NCBI GenBank assembly: GCA_009193035.1
Contig: SWDT01000009.1
Coordinates: 372,001-436,000, forward strand
DNA from: Halicephalobus mephisto
Taxonomy: Eukaryota > Nematoda > Chromadorea > Rhabditida > Panagrolaimidae
DNA length: 64,000 nt
Direction: 5' to 3'
In this document: positions 1 through 10,833 of the stretch, one piece after another
Layout: each line of letters opens with the position of its first letter
Numbering within the stretch: position 1 is the stretch's first letter
The notes under the pieces: generated by a model
The model's database searches: none
What the model was told of the DNA's origin: nothing
Seen by the model: only the letters and a program-made list of their open reading frames with translations
Made by a program: the position numbers and the translations under genes

Positions 1-95
1 AGTTTTTAAAATTTTATAAAATTGCAAACTTTAGAAAATTCACTTTTAAATAATTTGTTAATTTTTAAAATATTTTTATTAATGAGGGATTTCAG

Positions 96-3000
96 CGAAA
101 ATGTGACTGCTGTGAATCCGGAAAATGACGACGAAGAAGAAATCGGACAGTTTCCGAAAGATTTCTTCAGTTTGGAACAGCGACAACGAGGAGCGGTTGT
201 TTTGCACATGTTCGGTCTCGTTTACATGTTCGTGGCCTTGGCGATAGTTTGTGATGAATTTTTTGTTCCATCTTTGGGTGTCATAACGGAGAAATTGGAC
301 ATAAGTGAAGATGTTGCTGGAGCCACTTTCATGGCTGCAGGTGGTTCTGCTCCAGAATTCTTCACTTCAGTAATAGGAGTATTCATCGCTCAAAACAACG
401 TCGGAATCGGAACCATCGTCGGATCCGCCACTTTTAACATCCTCTGCGTTTTGGCTTTTTGTACTTTGTTTTCGACTACGATTCTGGAGCTCACTTGGTG
501 GCCCATCTTCAGGTAGATTTTCTTTATCCAATTTTAGACAAGGTGGATTTTCTAAATCCGATTTTAAAGAAAATACATCTTATCCCATTTTAGACTAGAA
601 AGATTTTCTTTATCCAACTTTAAGGAAGGTTAATTTTATCCTATTTTAGGCTAGGTGGATTTCCTTTATCCCATTTTAGACTAGGTAGATTTCCTTTATC
701 CAGTTTTAGGCTAGGTGGATTTCCTTTATTCAATTTTAAGGAAGGTTAATTTTATCCCATTTTAGGCTAGGTAGAAGGTAGATTTCCTTTATCCTATTTT
801 AAAGAACTTTCTAAATTTTGGCCATTTTCGAAAAAAATAAAAAACAAAATTAGGCCCTGGGGGATCTGGTTCCTTCGCGAAAAGCCAAAACGCGGCTAAG
901 TCACTTTAAAACATTTAAAAAAGTAAAAAAAGTTCAATTTTTACAATACGTTTTAAAATTTTAAAAAACAAAAAATATATAAAAAAATAGAAAAATAGAA
1001 AATTAGTGGAAGATTCTGAAACTTTGAAATTTTAAAAGAAGTTTCTGGAAACCTGGAATTTTCTAGAAAATTAGAATTTTCTAAAATTCAATAAAAATTT
1101 TCAATTAGGAAGTTTTACAAAATTTCTGAAATTCTATAAAGATATTTTAGAATTTTCTAAAATTTAATAAAAAAAACTGAATTTTTGGATAATTTTTGAA
1201 AAATTCCTGGAATTTTCTAGAAAATTAGAAATTTCTAAAATTTAATAAAAAACTGAATTTTTGGATAATTTTAGAAAAATTGTAGAAATTCCAAAACTTC
1301 TTCGAAGAATTTGGAAATTTCTAAAATTCTAAAAATTCTAAAATTTAATAAAAAATTTCTAAAATTTTAAAATTCACTAGGAAGTTTTTTATCTTTTTTC
1401 AGAATCTTGAAAAATTTGAAACGTTCCAGATTTCGAGATTCTGAAATTTTGGAAAATCTCATGGGAAATTTTTTATTTTTTTAAAATTCGATAATTTTCG
1501 AAACAATTCAAAATTTATTAAAAATTAAAACAAACATGAAATTTTGAGTTTTCTAAAGTTTTTCAAAAAAATGAATGTTTTTAATTTTAAAAAATTTTAA
1601 AATATAAAACTTTAAAAAAAAAGTATTTTATGATGATTTTTGTTTTTTTTTAATTTAAAAAAAATTCAAAATTTTAAAATATCTTGAAATGATTTATTTT
1701 TTTTTATAAAATAAAAAAATATTTTGTGCTGATTTTTGATTTTTTTTAATTTAAAAATATTTTAAAATATAAAACTTAAAAAAAAAACAAAAATCATCAC
1801 AAAATATTTTTTAATTTAAAAAAATTTCAAAATTTTAAAGTATAAAATAAAAAAAAATATCTTGAAATAATTTATTTTTTTTTTATAAATTTAAAAATTT
1901 TCTAAAGCGATTTGTGTTATTAATCGTCTTTTTTCAGAGATGTTAGTTTTTATTTTGTGGCGTTATTTATGCTGTTATTGTTCTTCGTTGACGAAAGAGC
2001 AAGTGTTGGTTTTTTATATTATTGATTATTTTTGGCATTTCAGATACAATGGTACGAAGCCTTGAGTCTTTTCGTCGTCTACGTCCTCTATGCATTGTTT
2101 ATGAAGTTCAACGTACAAATAGAGAGTTCGGTCAAGTTGAAGTTGTTTGGGGAATCGAGTATTCCTGAAGAAATCCAAGTTGAACAACAAAGTCCCATTA
2201 TTGTTCCTGAAAATCGGAAATCTGTCCAATACGATACAGAATCCGAAGAAAATTCAAATTATCACAACAACAACAGATCGGGACTTCATAGATCCGATTC
2301 CTTGGCCGCTGGCAGAAGAAGGGTTTCTGTGGGGAACAGAAGACAGTCTATCCCGATCCTGCATTCTGGAGCCATGTTCAGGAACGGCATCATGCAGCTC
2401 ATGTCCCACACCCTGGACCCCTTGACCGAAGGCGAGGGCAGTGAAGACAGGAGTGCCAACGGGGATTCTATGATGTCTCCAGAATCCAGAAGACGACACA
2501 CCAGCAATGGAGTCGTTCCGAACGGGAATTCCTCGAATCAGACTGAACGAGAACCCCTGAGGGAGAACGGCCAGATGAACAAAGAAGAAAGTGCTCATAA
2601 TTTTTACGAAAGAAGATCAACGAAAGCCGACATCGAGGAACTCAAGGCCGTGCTCGAAGACGAAGAGGAAAAACCCCTGGATATGACCTGGCCGGAACAC
2701 TGTCATAAACAAGTTATTTATCTTTTTCTTTCTCCCATCCTGTTTCCTCTCTGGGTAACTCTGCCAGATGTCAGAAAAGAAGGACACAGGAACTGGTACA
2801 TATTGACCTTCTGTGGCAGTATCCTCTGGATCGCTTTCTTCAGTTATATCATGGTTTGGCTCGCGAACACGATAGGAGAGACCTTCGTGATCCCGACCGA
2901 GATTATCGGATTGACCATTCTTGCTGCCGGAACCTCTATTCCCGACCTGATCACTAGTGTCATCGTCGCCAGAAAAGGACTTGGAGACATGGCCGTTTCC

Positions 3001-3704
3001 TCTTCCGTCGGCAGTAACATCTTCGACGTTTGCGTCGGGTCTGTTTGTTTTTTTAAAAATCAAGATTCTTGGAATTTTTTAGACTTTGAAATTTTATAAC
3101 ATTCTATAGAAGTTTCTAGAATCTTGAAATCTTATAATTCTTGGAAGTTTCTAGAATCTTGAAATTTTATGATTTTTGGAAGTTTCTAGAATCCAATGAA
3201 ATGTTTTTGAACTTTCTAGAATCTAGTGATCGTTTTTGAGACCTTATTGAATATCATAGAAGTTTCCAGAATCTGTTGGAATTCTGCAGGAACTTCTGAA
3301 GTCTCCCAGATTCTTGTGGAAATTTTTAGAACTATCTGAAATCAGAGATTCTGAAATTTCGAAGATATTCGTGTTGAGAGAATTTCACAATACTATTTAT
3401 TTCCGATTTGAGATATGATGAATTATTTTTCAGATTGCCTATTCCCTGGCTTCTGTACTTCATCATAGAGCCGATCCGTTCAGGAATCGCAGGAGAGCCG
3501 ATCTCAGTATCCTCTAACGGTCTCATCTGCTCCGTCGGGATGCTGTTTTTGATGTTAATTGTCCTTGTTTTCGCCATCGGCATGTCTGGATGGAGGATGA
3601 ACAAGTTCTTCGGAGTCCTCATGATAATCTCTTACATTGCCTTCTGTGGATTGTCCGTAGCTCTTGAAACTGGCCGTTTCGTCTGTCCTCTTAGAATTTG
3701 CTGA
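96..3704 (+). CDS. K+-dependent Na+/Ca2+ exchanger (NCKX, SLC24 family), 5' partial
   Basis: Plasma-membrane antiporter family that exports Ca2+ (with K+) against Na+ influx. Exons 96-512, 1938-2004, 2044-3038 and 3434-3704 join in phase, giving 582 visible residues. The first exon begins at a ttcag acceptor, so the N terminus lies outside the window. The alpha-1 repeat is clear ([13 protein letters not shown], then [15 protein letters not shown]), as is alpha-2 ([16 protein letters not shown], then [11 protein letters not shown]), each between hydrophobic segments. The large cytosolic loop between the halves is hydrophilic and Ser/Arg-rich, with the NCKX-type block [23 protein letters not shown] and MKFNVQ are typical of NCKX rather than NCX. 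Stop at 3702-3704. The second intron is only 39 bp. C. elegans ncx-4 and ncx-5 are the likely counterparts; I cannot say which. Confidence 0.93.
516..806. repeat. Intronic minisatellite, about 50-bp degenerate unit
   Basis: About six head-to-tail copies of a unit built on AGGTGGATTTCCTTTATCC and CCATTTTAGGCT lie in the first visible NCKX intron. The rest of this intron (to 1937) is AT-rich low-complexity sequence with no gene. Confidence 0.75.
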
Positions 3705-3964
3705 TATTTATTATTTCATTCGATATTTAGATAAATACCAAAAATCGTCCGTGTAAATGTTAAAGGAGCTATGTAATCCGGTTGGAATAAAACAATAATA
3801 ACCGAAAATAACAATAATTCGATATTTCTTAACTTCAGTATTGTGATTGCTTAGGTATCCATGGCTCACGTCCCAGGGTGTAGTTTTATTCTCACTTGTG
3901 GACAGACAGCTGAAAACGGGGTAGAACAGAATAACCAAAGCATTAGAATTAATTGGATCAGCTT

Positions 3965-4860
3965 TCCTACACCAAATAAAGCATATTAAAACGGTTCTAA
4001 TTTATCTGATACAATATATTCAATGTACCGGGACATAAAATATAATGCACCAATATCGGATTGATACACCGGTACATTGAATGTAATGTATCAGATATAT
4101 TGGAACCGTTTTAATGTATCGGATAGATTAAATTTAATTTACAAATATCAACTGAACGTATCGATATATTGAATATAATGTACCAGATAAATCATAACCG
4201 TTTCAATGTATCTATACATTAAATACCACACACCGATATTGGTTTAACGTATCAATGTAGTAAGTATGATATCGGTATATTATATCACATACAAAAAAGG
4301 ATACATTAAGACAGCTCTGGTGTATCATATACATTATATTCAATGTATCTGTGTATTAAGTTGATATCAGTACATTGTACATAATGTATTGGTATATCAA
4401 ACTGACTTTGATGTATCAGATACAATGTATTTAATGTATTGATATATCAAGTTGGTATTCAATGTATCTGTGTATTATGTTGATATCATTACATTGTACA
4501 TAATGTATTGGTATATCAAACTGACTATGATGTATCAGATACAATGTATTTAATGTATTGACATATCAAGTTGGTATTCAATGTATCTGTGTATTAAGTC
4601 GATATCAGTACATTGTACATAATGTACTGGTATATCAAACTGATTATGATGTATCAGATACAATGTATTTAATGTATTGACATATCAAGTTGGCATCGGT
4701 GCATTAAGTATAATGTATCTGTGTATTAAGTCGATATCAGTACATTGTATATAATATACCGATATATCAAAACGGTTCTAATGTATCAGATACAATATAT
4801 TCAATGTATCGACACACTAAGTTGACATCGGTGTATTGTATTTAATATACCCTTTTTGTG
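3965..4860. repeat. ATGTATC-rich tandem array, 119-bp period, CACAAAAA-type terminus (copy A)
   Basis: Four units repeat at 119 bp (for example CAATGTATCTGTGTATT at 4341, 4460 and about 4579). Units are built from ATGTATCAGATACA and ATTGGTATATCAA half-palindromes. The right end is ATATACCCTTTTTGTG, the inverse of the CACAAAAAGGGTA left end of copy C at 37399. A second left-type end (ACAAAAAAGGATACATTAA) lies at about 4291, suggesting nesting. No coding potential. Related arrays lie at 8660-9336 and 37399-37972. Confidence 0.8.
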
Positions 4861-5070
4861 TGGTCTGTATGAATGACTTTCTTCTACTTCTCCTCTCATA
4901 TAAGTAGTTTTCTTACTTTTTATTCTCTCATATTAACTACTTTCTTCCGTTTCATCTTTAATATCAATTTTTTTCATATAAGCAATTTATTTCCCGTTTT
5001 TTCTTCAATATAATTCACTAATTTCTACTTTTATGTAGATGATTTTTTGCTTTTTCACATGAATTATATT

Positions 5071-5103
5071 TGGAACGATTCTTTACTTATAAGAATCGTT
5101 CCA
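5071..5103. other. Perfect 13-bp hairpin
   Basis: TGGAACGATTCTT, a 7-nt loop, then AAGAATCGTTCCA. It lies about 175 bp upstream of the start codon of the vWA-like gene. It could be a cruciform regulatory site or a MITE remnant; no use is shown by the sequence. The rest of 4861-5278 is AT-rich and otherwise featureless. Confidence 0.6.
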
Positions 5104-5278
5104 TTTCGTTTTGTGCGAAACTAATTACTTTTCTGTATTATTGCTTTCATATGGATTATATCTGATTCCCCGAACTCTTAGATAATAATGTAGTCCGGTT
5201 GATCAATGTCATTGGGCCCAAAGATCCAACACCGATGATAAGACTAAAGAATGATAATCTTTCGTTCATTGTTGAAAA

Positions 5279-8200
5279 ATGAAGGTCCTCGGATCGATTG
5301 TTGTTCTTTTTTCGGTTTTGGCTGGTATTCTGGCTGCGGATCCGAAATGTCTCCAAGTGGATATAACCTTCGCTTTGAGTATTTCCAATACTACTGATCC
5401 TGCTTACTATAATTCCACAGTAAAACCGTTTATAAAGTATTTGACAGATGCTTTTTCTGCTGTAGATGAAGTAAGTTCAGGAAGCCGTCAATTTGCCAGA
5501 TTTTCACTTTTGGAAAGTGGTGGATGGATTTCGATGCACACGGCCATCTTCGCCAACAGAACCAGAGCTCAAATCCAGAGTGATATAATCGACCCTATTT
5601 ACTACGATGTCGTTTCCGAACATGACGGACCCATGATCGAGGAGCAGATGAGTCGGTCCGTCTGGATGCTCCAGGGGGATTGGGCCCACTTCGGGTACAC
5701 TACAGTAACCACCAACAGAATACTCATAATTGTCACCGACAGAGTGTAAGTTTTGTTTTTAAATTAAAAATAATCAAAAAATTCAGAAATTATGAAGACT
5801 TTTACAACAAAGAAATGTATCTATATCAAGTCCAAGGATATTATCCAGTTATTTTCGGAGTTGGGATGCCCGGGATCGACGGAAATTTAGTGGCCTCGAA
5901 CATCAACGACATGATCGAAGTCACCAACGGTATCGCGGAACGAGCCTTCAAAACCATCGCTGACGCCAAAGATCCCAGTACCGGAATCCTCGCCCAAATC
6001 GGAAACCTCTTCGAGTGTCCTACAGTAGCATGTTCCGGATTCGGCTTCCTCTACGAAGATGCCGACATGAGCGGACTGAATGGAAAAATCGTAGGTTTTT
6101 AATTTCTCTAATGATATTAAACTTTTTGAAAGTACATACAGTAGAAGTTGGATATAAAGTATCCCCTTAGGATCGGCTAAAGCGTATCTTATAAGAAAGG
6201 ATATATCATAGTGGGGATATATTATATCCAAGTTCTATTGTACAGTCCAACTTGGATATAAAGTACTCTTTGGGACCGGCCAAAGCGTATCTTATAAGAA
6301 AGGATATATCATAGTGGGGATAAACTTGAAGGCAGATTAACTAAACTCACTCACTCAGACCACATGGATATAAGATACTCCCGCTATAATATATCTTAGG
6401 TTATACCAAGTTCTACTGTAATTTAAAATATTTAGTAATTTTGAAACACAAACATGCCTTCAATTTAAGTTCTGTCAGATTAAGGTTGAATATTCTAGAA
6501 AAATCTGTCTCAAGTCGGTATCTTCCAAAAAGATCCATATCAAAATGATTAAAATTTCCACAATTGGTCTAAGGAAATATAACATTCCAAATTGCCGGTT
6601 AATTGACATAATTTTGGGCTCTAGTTTTATTTTCACTGTTTATGAAAACTTTTACTTTTTTATCCACGTGATCGGAACAGAGATGACGTCATTGATCCAG
6701 AGATATTGCTAACAATCTTAGCGAAAATTCGCCGATCATGTTGCGTATTTTATAACAAGTTTACGATTAGGTTTAATTACGCAATTTTGAGTTAGAAATA
6801 AATCTAAGACGAGACATCTTTTCAAACACCACATCATTACTGTAGACGGTAAAAAAACAACGAATAACTTTATCTTTTGTCGCGCTGACACCAGATGGCA
6901 CACTATTCTTACAAAATTTACAAATTACAGAACTTTTGGGAATTTGGTAATAATTAATAGTAACTGAACAACAACTCAAAACTTAAATATTCTCTTCGCA
7001 CGTCTTTTCTCTTTCGTTGCAGACCTTAGTCACATACTCCACAAGTTTTCTGAAATCACGCCTAACTGAATGGAATCAATACGTAACAGTTCCTAATTAC
7101 AGTTTTTATATTATTTGGTTCTCAGTATAACCAATGGCAGAATTGCAATCTAACAGAAGATTGATTATAACTGAGTGTGATCAACGTACTAATATATTTT
7201 TAACTAGAAACAAACATGGTCCAAATATGTTGATCACACTCAGTTACCATCAATCTTCTGTCAGATTGCAATTCTATCATTGATTATGTTCAGAACCAAA
7301 TAATATAAAAACTGTGATCAGGAACTATTACGTGTTGATTCCATTCAGTTAGGTGTGATTTCAGAAAACTTGTATCCTTTTTTGTATGGGTGCGGGACAC
7401 TCGTTTCAGTTTTTTTCGTTCTTCATTATTATTATGTCTTTTCACTTTTGACCTTGTCGATAATTACTCTCGATACTGTGATTCAACATAATTCATAAAA
7501 TTAAAATTATTTCAGTTCTTAGACGCGACAGCGCAGATAGTCCGGGACCTGAATTCTACCCACAATGGATTCGACATCCAGGACAGCTTCGGAATCCATT
7601 ACTCTCCGATTATTTACGACGCAAACACGGCCATTCGGTACATCAACTATTACAATACCTTCACCGGATTCTTTGGGGACTTTCAAAATTACACCAGAGC
7701 AACCATCTTCGACCTGATGCTGCAGGTCATCAGCTCCGGATGGTACAACAACTACGGATTTTTCATTCTCTCCCAAACAGAGTAAATTTTAATTTTATAA
7801 TTGACCTTTTTGACAGCTTCTGGAAATTTCTAAAAACATAATTTTCAGAAGTTTTTAAAATTGGAAGATTCTGGAATTTTCGAAGACCTTAGAGAAGCTT
7901 CTAAATCCTTCCAGAATCTAATACAAACTTAAATCCGAAGCTAAAACTTGCCAAAGTTCCTAAACAATTTCGAAATTCGTGTTGAGGAAATTTCGCAAAA
8001 TTTATTTTTAATTTTCGAATTACGGTCGTGGATTTCAGTACGGACTGGAACTACACCTATTCCCTCGAGATGGCCCACAAGGTAGCTGCCACGAATGTCC
8101 CTGTGTATGTTCTGGACGGGTCTTCGTCGTATTACAACACTCAAGAACTTTTCAAAATTGTCACTCATAATAAACCAGAAAGAATTATTAACATGACAAA

Positions 8201-9875
8201 CGTCCTGGACACGGATCATCTGGTTTCTTATCTGCGACAGTACATGGTTCCGGAGTTCCAGAACCTCGGATGCAACCCGAATCCGACTTTGTCTCCGAGT
8301 AGCTGCGGGGGGATCGTGTTTATCTCCGAAATGACCCAAGCTTTGAGCACCAGTGAGAAATCCGGTTTTTTCACTCTCGTCAACGACCTAGTTACACAAG
8401 TCTCAAACACCCTTAAGTTCGCTTTCGCCGAATTCGGAAACGGAATTTATGTCCCAATTGAGCTCCAGAATCAACAAAACTTCTTGAACAAACTCCACAC
8501 ACTTCAACAAAACTACACCGCCACGAATTTGCCCAATGCAAATGCACCTTATCTAGCTCCGTAAGTTTGTTCATTAATTGTTCAAATGATTACACTTCTG
8601 AGAAGACTTGTAAGACTTTACAGAGTCCTGTAAAAGCTTTTTAGACTTTTCTAGAGTTTACATAAAAAAGTACATTAAAACAACTCTAATGTATCAGATA
8701 TATTGTATTTAATCCACTGACATCATACTTAATATATCGGTGCATTGAATACAATGTAATTAGTAAATTAAAACCGTTTTAATGTATCTATATTTTATAT
8801 AAAATGCGCCGATGTCAACTGAATACATAGGTACATTGAATGTAATGTATCTAATAAATCAGAGCTATTTTAATGCGTCAACATGTTAAATACAATATAC
8901 CAATGTTAACTTAATATATCACTACATTAAATATAATGTATCTGATGAATCAGAGTTGTTTTAAAGTATACATACACTGAATATAATGTATATAATGAAT
9001 CAGAGTTGTTTTAAAGTATACATACATTAAATACAATGTATCTGATGAATCAGAGCTGTTTTAAAGTATATATACACTGAATATAATATACTAATATAAG
9101 CTTAATGCATAGTTTCATTGAATACATTGCATCTGATACATTAAAACGATTTTGATGTATTATATACATTATATAGAATATACTGACATCATACTTAATA
9201 TATCGGTGCATTGAATATAAAATATGATACATCAGGATCGTTTTAATATATCAATATATGGAATATAATGTATCTGATAAATCAGAGCCGTTTTAATATA
9301 TCTACACATTATATGTAATCTACTCATTTTTGTGCGATGTAAGAAATTTTTGGAGCCCTTGCAAATCTCATAGAAGCTTCTGCAATCTTTGAAACTTTCT
9401 AAAATCCTGTAGAAAGTTCTTTAATTTTCGAAAATTGTACAAACGCTAAAAATTCCCTAAATTTAAAACCCGAAATTGGGAATTCTAAAACATTCGTGTT
9501 GAGATAATTTCGTAACAATATTTATCATTGATTTTTGTAACTTTATTATTATTATTTTTTTTTAGGATTTTGAATAGCTTGGCCATCGCTTTGAACGAGA
9601 ACTTCGACGATAAGCTTACAGTACTCATTATGGCAGAAGCAGAAGCTATCCGGGATCCGACTGCGGCTTTCACCGCGGCTCAATCCATCGCTGCCATCAA
9701 TGCTAATGTTTATGTTCTTGATTACAGTATTGGCACTGTTTCGGGGACTCTTTTTAAAACTTTGACTTCTGACAAACCAAACCACGTCGTGAACGGGACC
9801 GGGCTTTCTCCCCAGGACCTCCTCCAGACGCTCACGGCCACTTTGGTCGCCGATGTCAATGCCGGCAAATGCTGA
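5279..9875 (+). CDS. Secreted protein with three vWA-like modules
   Basis: Five exons (5279-5745, 5787-6090, 7516-7781, 8039-8560, 9566-9875) join in phase to 622 residues. The start gives a classic signal peptide (MKVLGSIVVLFSVLAGILAA). Three related Rossmann-like modules follow. Each pairs a hydrophobic strand (RILIIVTD, YGFFILSQTDTDW, LTVLIMAEAEA) with a later strand of the type VPVYVLDGSS or ANVYVLDYS. The strand RILIIVTD recalls the vWA fold, but the DxSxS metal-site motif is not evident, so metal binding is doubtful. Modules 2 and 3 share ELFKIVTHNKPERIIN / TLFKTLTSDKPNHVVN. Many N-glycosylation sequons and scattered Cys fit an extracellular protein. Nematode-type secreted vWA-like family; function unknown. 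Confidence 0.85.
6139..6240. mobile_element. pogo/Tigger-like MITE, 102 bp
   Basis: Starts CAGTAGAAGTTGGATATAA and ends as its inverse (TATATCCAAGTTCTATTG), flanked by TA on both sides. It has the same length as the copy at 22027-22128. The CAGTNGAACCT..ATAA terminus and TA target are typical of pogo-group Tc1/mariner elements. It lies in intron 2 of the vWA-like gene. Confidence 0.75.
6243..6418. mobile_element. pogo/Tigger-like MITE, longer or composite copy
   Basis: Abuts the 102-bp copy and shares a TA with it. It begins CAGTCCAACTTGGATATAA and ends ACCAAGTTCTACTG before TA. The interior carries ACTCACTCAGACC, also found inverted in the 21519-21942 copy. Confidence 0.65.
7043..7371. mobile_element. 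Near-palindromic MITE, family 2, copy 1
   Basis: About 330 bp whose two halves are inverted copies of each other for ~150 bp. The termini are AAGTTTTCTGAAATCACGCC and its inverse. Further copies lie at 24545-24865 and 28165-28486. No ORF. It sits in intron 2 of the vWA-like gene. Confidence 0.85.
8660..9336. repeat. ATGTATC-rich array (copy B)
   Basis: Left end CATAAAAAAGTACATTAAAA, right end TACTCATTTTTGTG, with degenerate units such as AATGTATCTGATGAATCAGA inside. Lies in intron 4 of the vWA-like gene. Same family as 3965-4860 and 37399-37972. Confidence 0.7.
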
Positions 9876-10833
9876 ATCAAAGACCGTTCAGCATTGTTTC
9901 TTGTCTAGAGTTTTGATCTAGTACTTTGACCATGAAAAAAATTCTTATCTTTGAATTCAATTTGCAATCGAGTCGACCAATTTGGAAACAAGGCAATTCA
10001 ATTTTCCCAAGCTCGGACAAATCCCTTCCATTGGAAAAAATTGGAGCATTTCTCGATCTCATCTACACGCAAATCCTTCGAGATCATCTTTCTGTCTCAT
10101 TATCTTAATCTTCACCTTTGGGATATTTAAATTACTGATTTTTAGGAACTATAATCCTGTCGGAACTTCTGGAATCCACTTGAGACTTCCAAAAATCTTC
10201 AAAAATCCTCGAAAATCCTCGAAAATCTTAAAAAATCTTAAAAAATCTTAAAAAATTTTAAAAAATCTTAAAAAATCTTCGAAAATCTTAAAAAATCTTA
10301 AAAAATTTTCGAAAATCTTAAAAAATTTTAAAAAATCTTAAAACTTTCCAGAATATTCTAGAATTTTATGGAGAGATTCTGAAGTCTGTTAGAATTTTCT
10401 AAAAGTATCTAGGATTTTATTAAAAATTTCAGAACATTTTTATTTTTTTAAATTTATTAAAAATTTTAGAAATTTTTGTTTTTTAGAATTTCTAAATTTT
10501 TTGACATTAAAAATTTCTAAATTTTTTGAAATTAATTAGAAATTTTTAGAATTTTTGAGAATCTCAGAAACGCTTCTGGAGCTTTTTAGAAATTTTTAGA
10601 AGTTTTTGAAATCCTTTGGAATTTATGAGAGACTTTTGTGAATTATTCAGAATCCTGTTGAAACCTCCAGAATCGTATTGAAATTTTCATCGTTGAATAG
10701 GAACTTTTTTGATTTTCCAGAATCTCAGGAACACTTTTGGAGACTTCTAGGATCTCCTGTGAACTTCCAGAATTTTCTAGATTCGTTCTAAGACAATTTT
10801 GCGAAATTTATTTTTAACTTTTACGATACTGTA
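9876..10833. repeat. Intergenic stretch with AAAAATCTT tandem tract
   Basis: 10195-10345 is a run of AAAAATCTT/AAAAATCCTCG 9-11-mers. The rest is AT-rich sequence with TTCTAGAA-type repeats. Just before the next gene is a copy of the dispersed motif (ATTCGTTCTAAGACAATTTTGCG, about 10783-10805). No gene seen. Confidence 0.6.
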
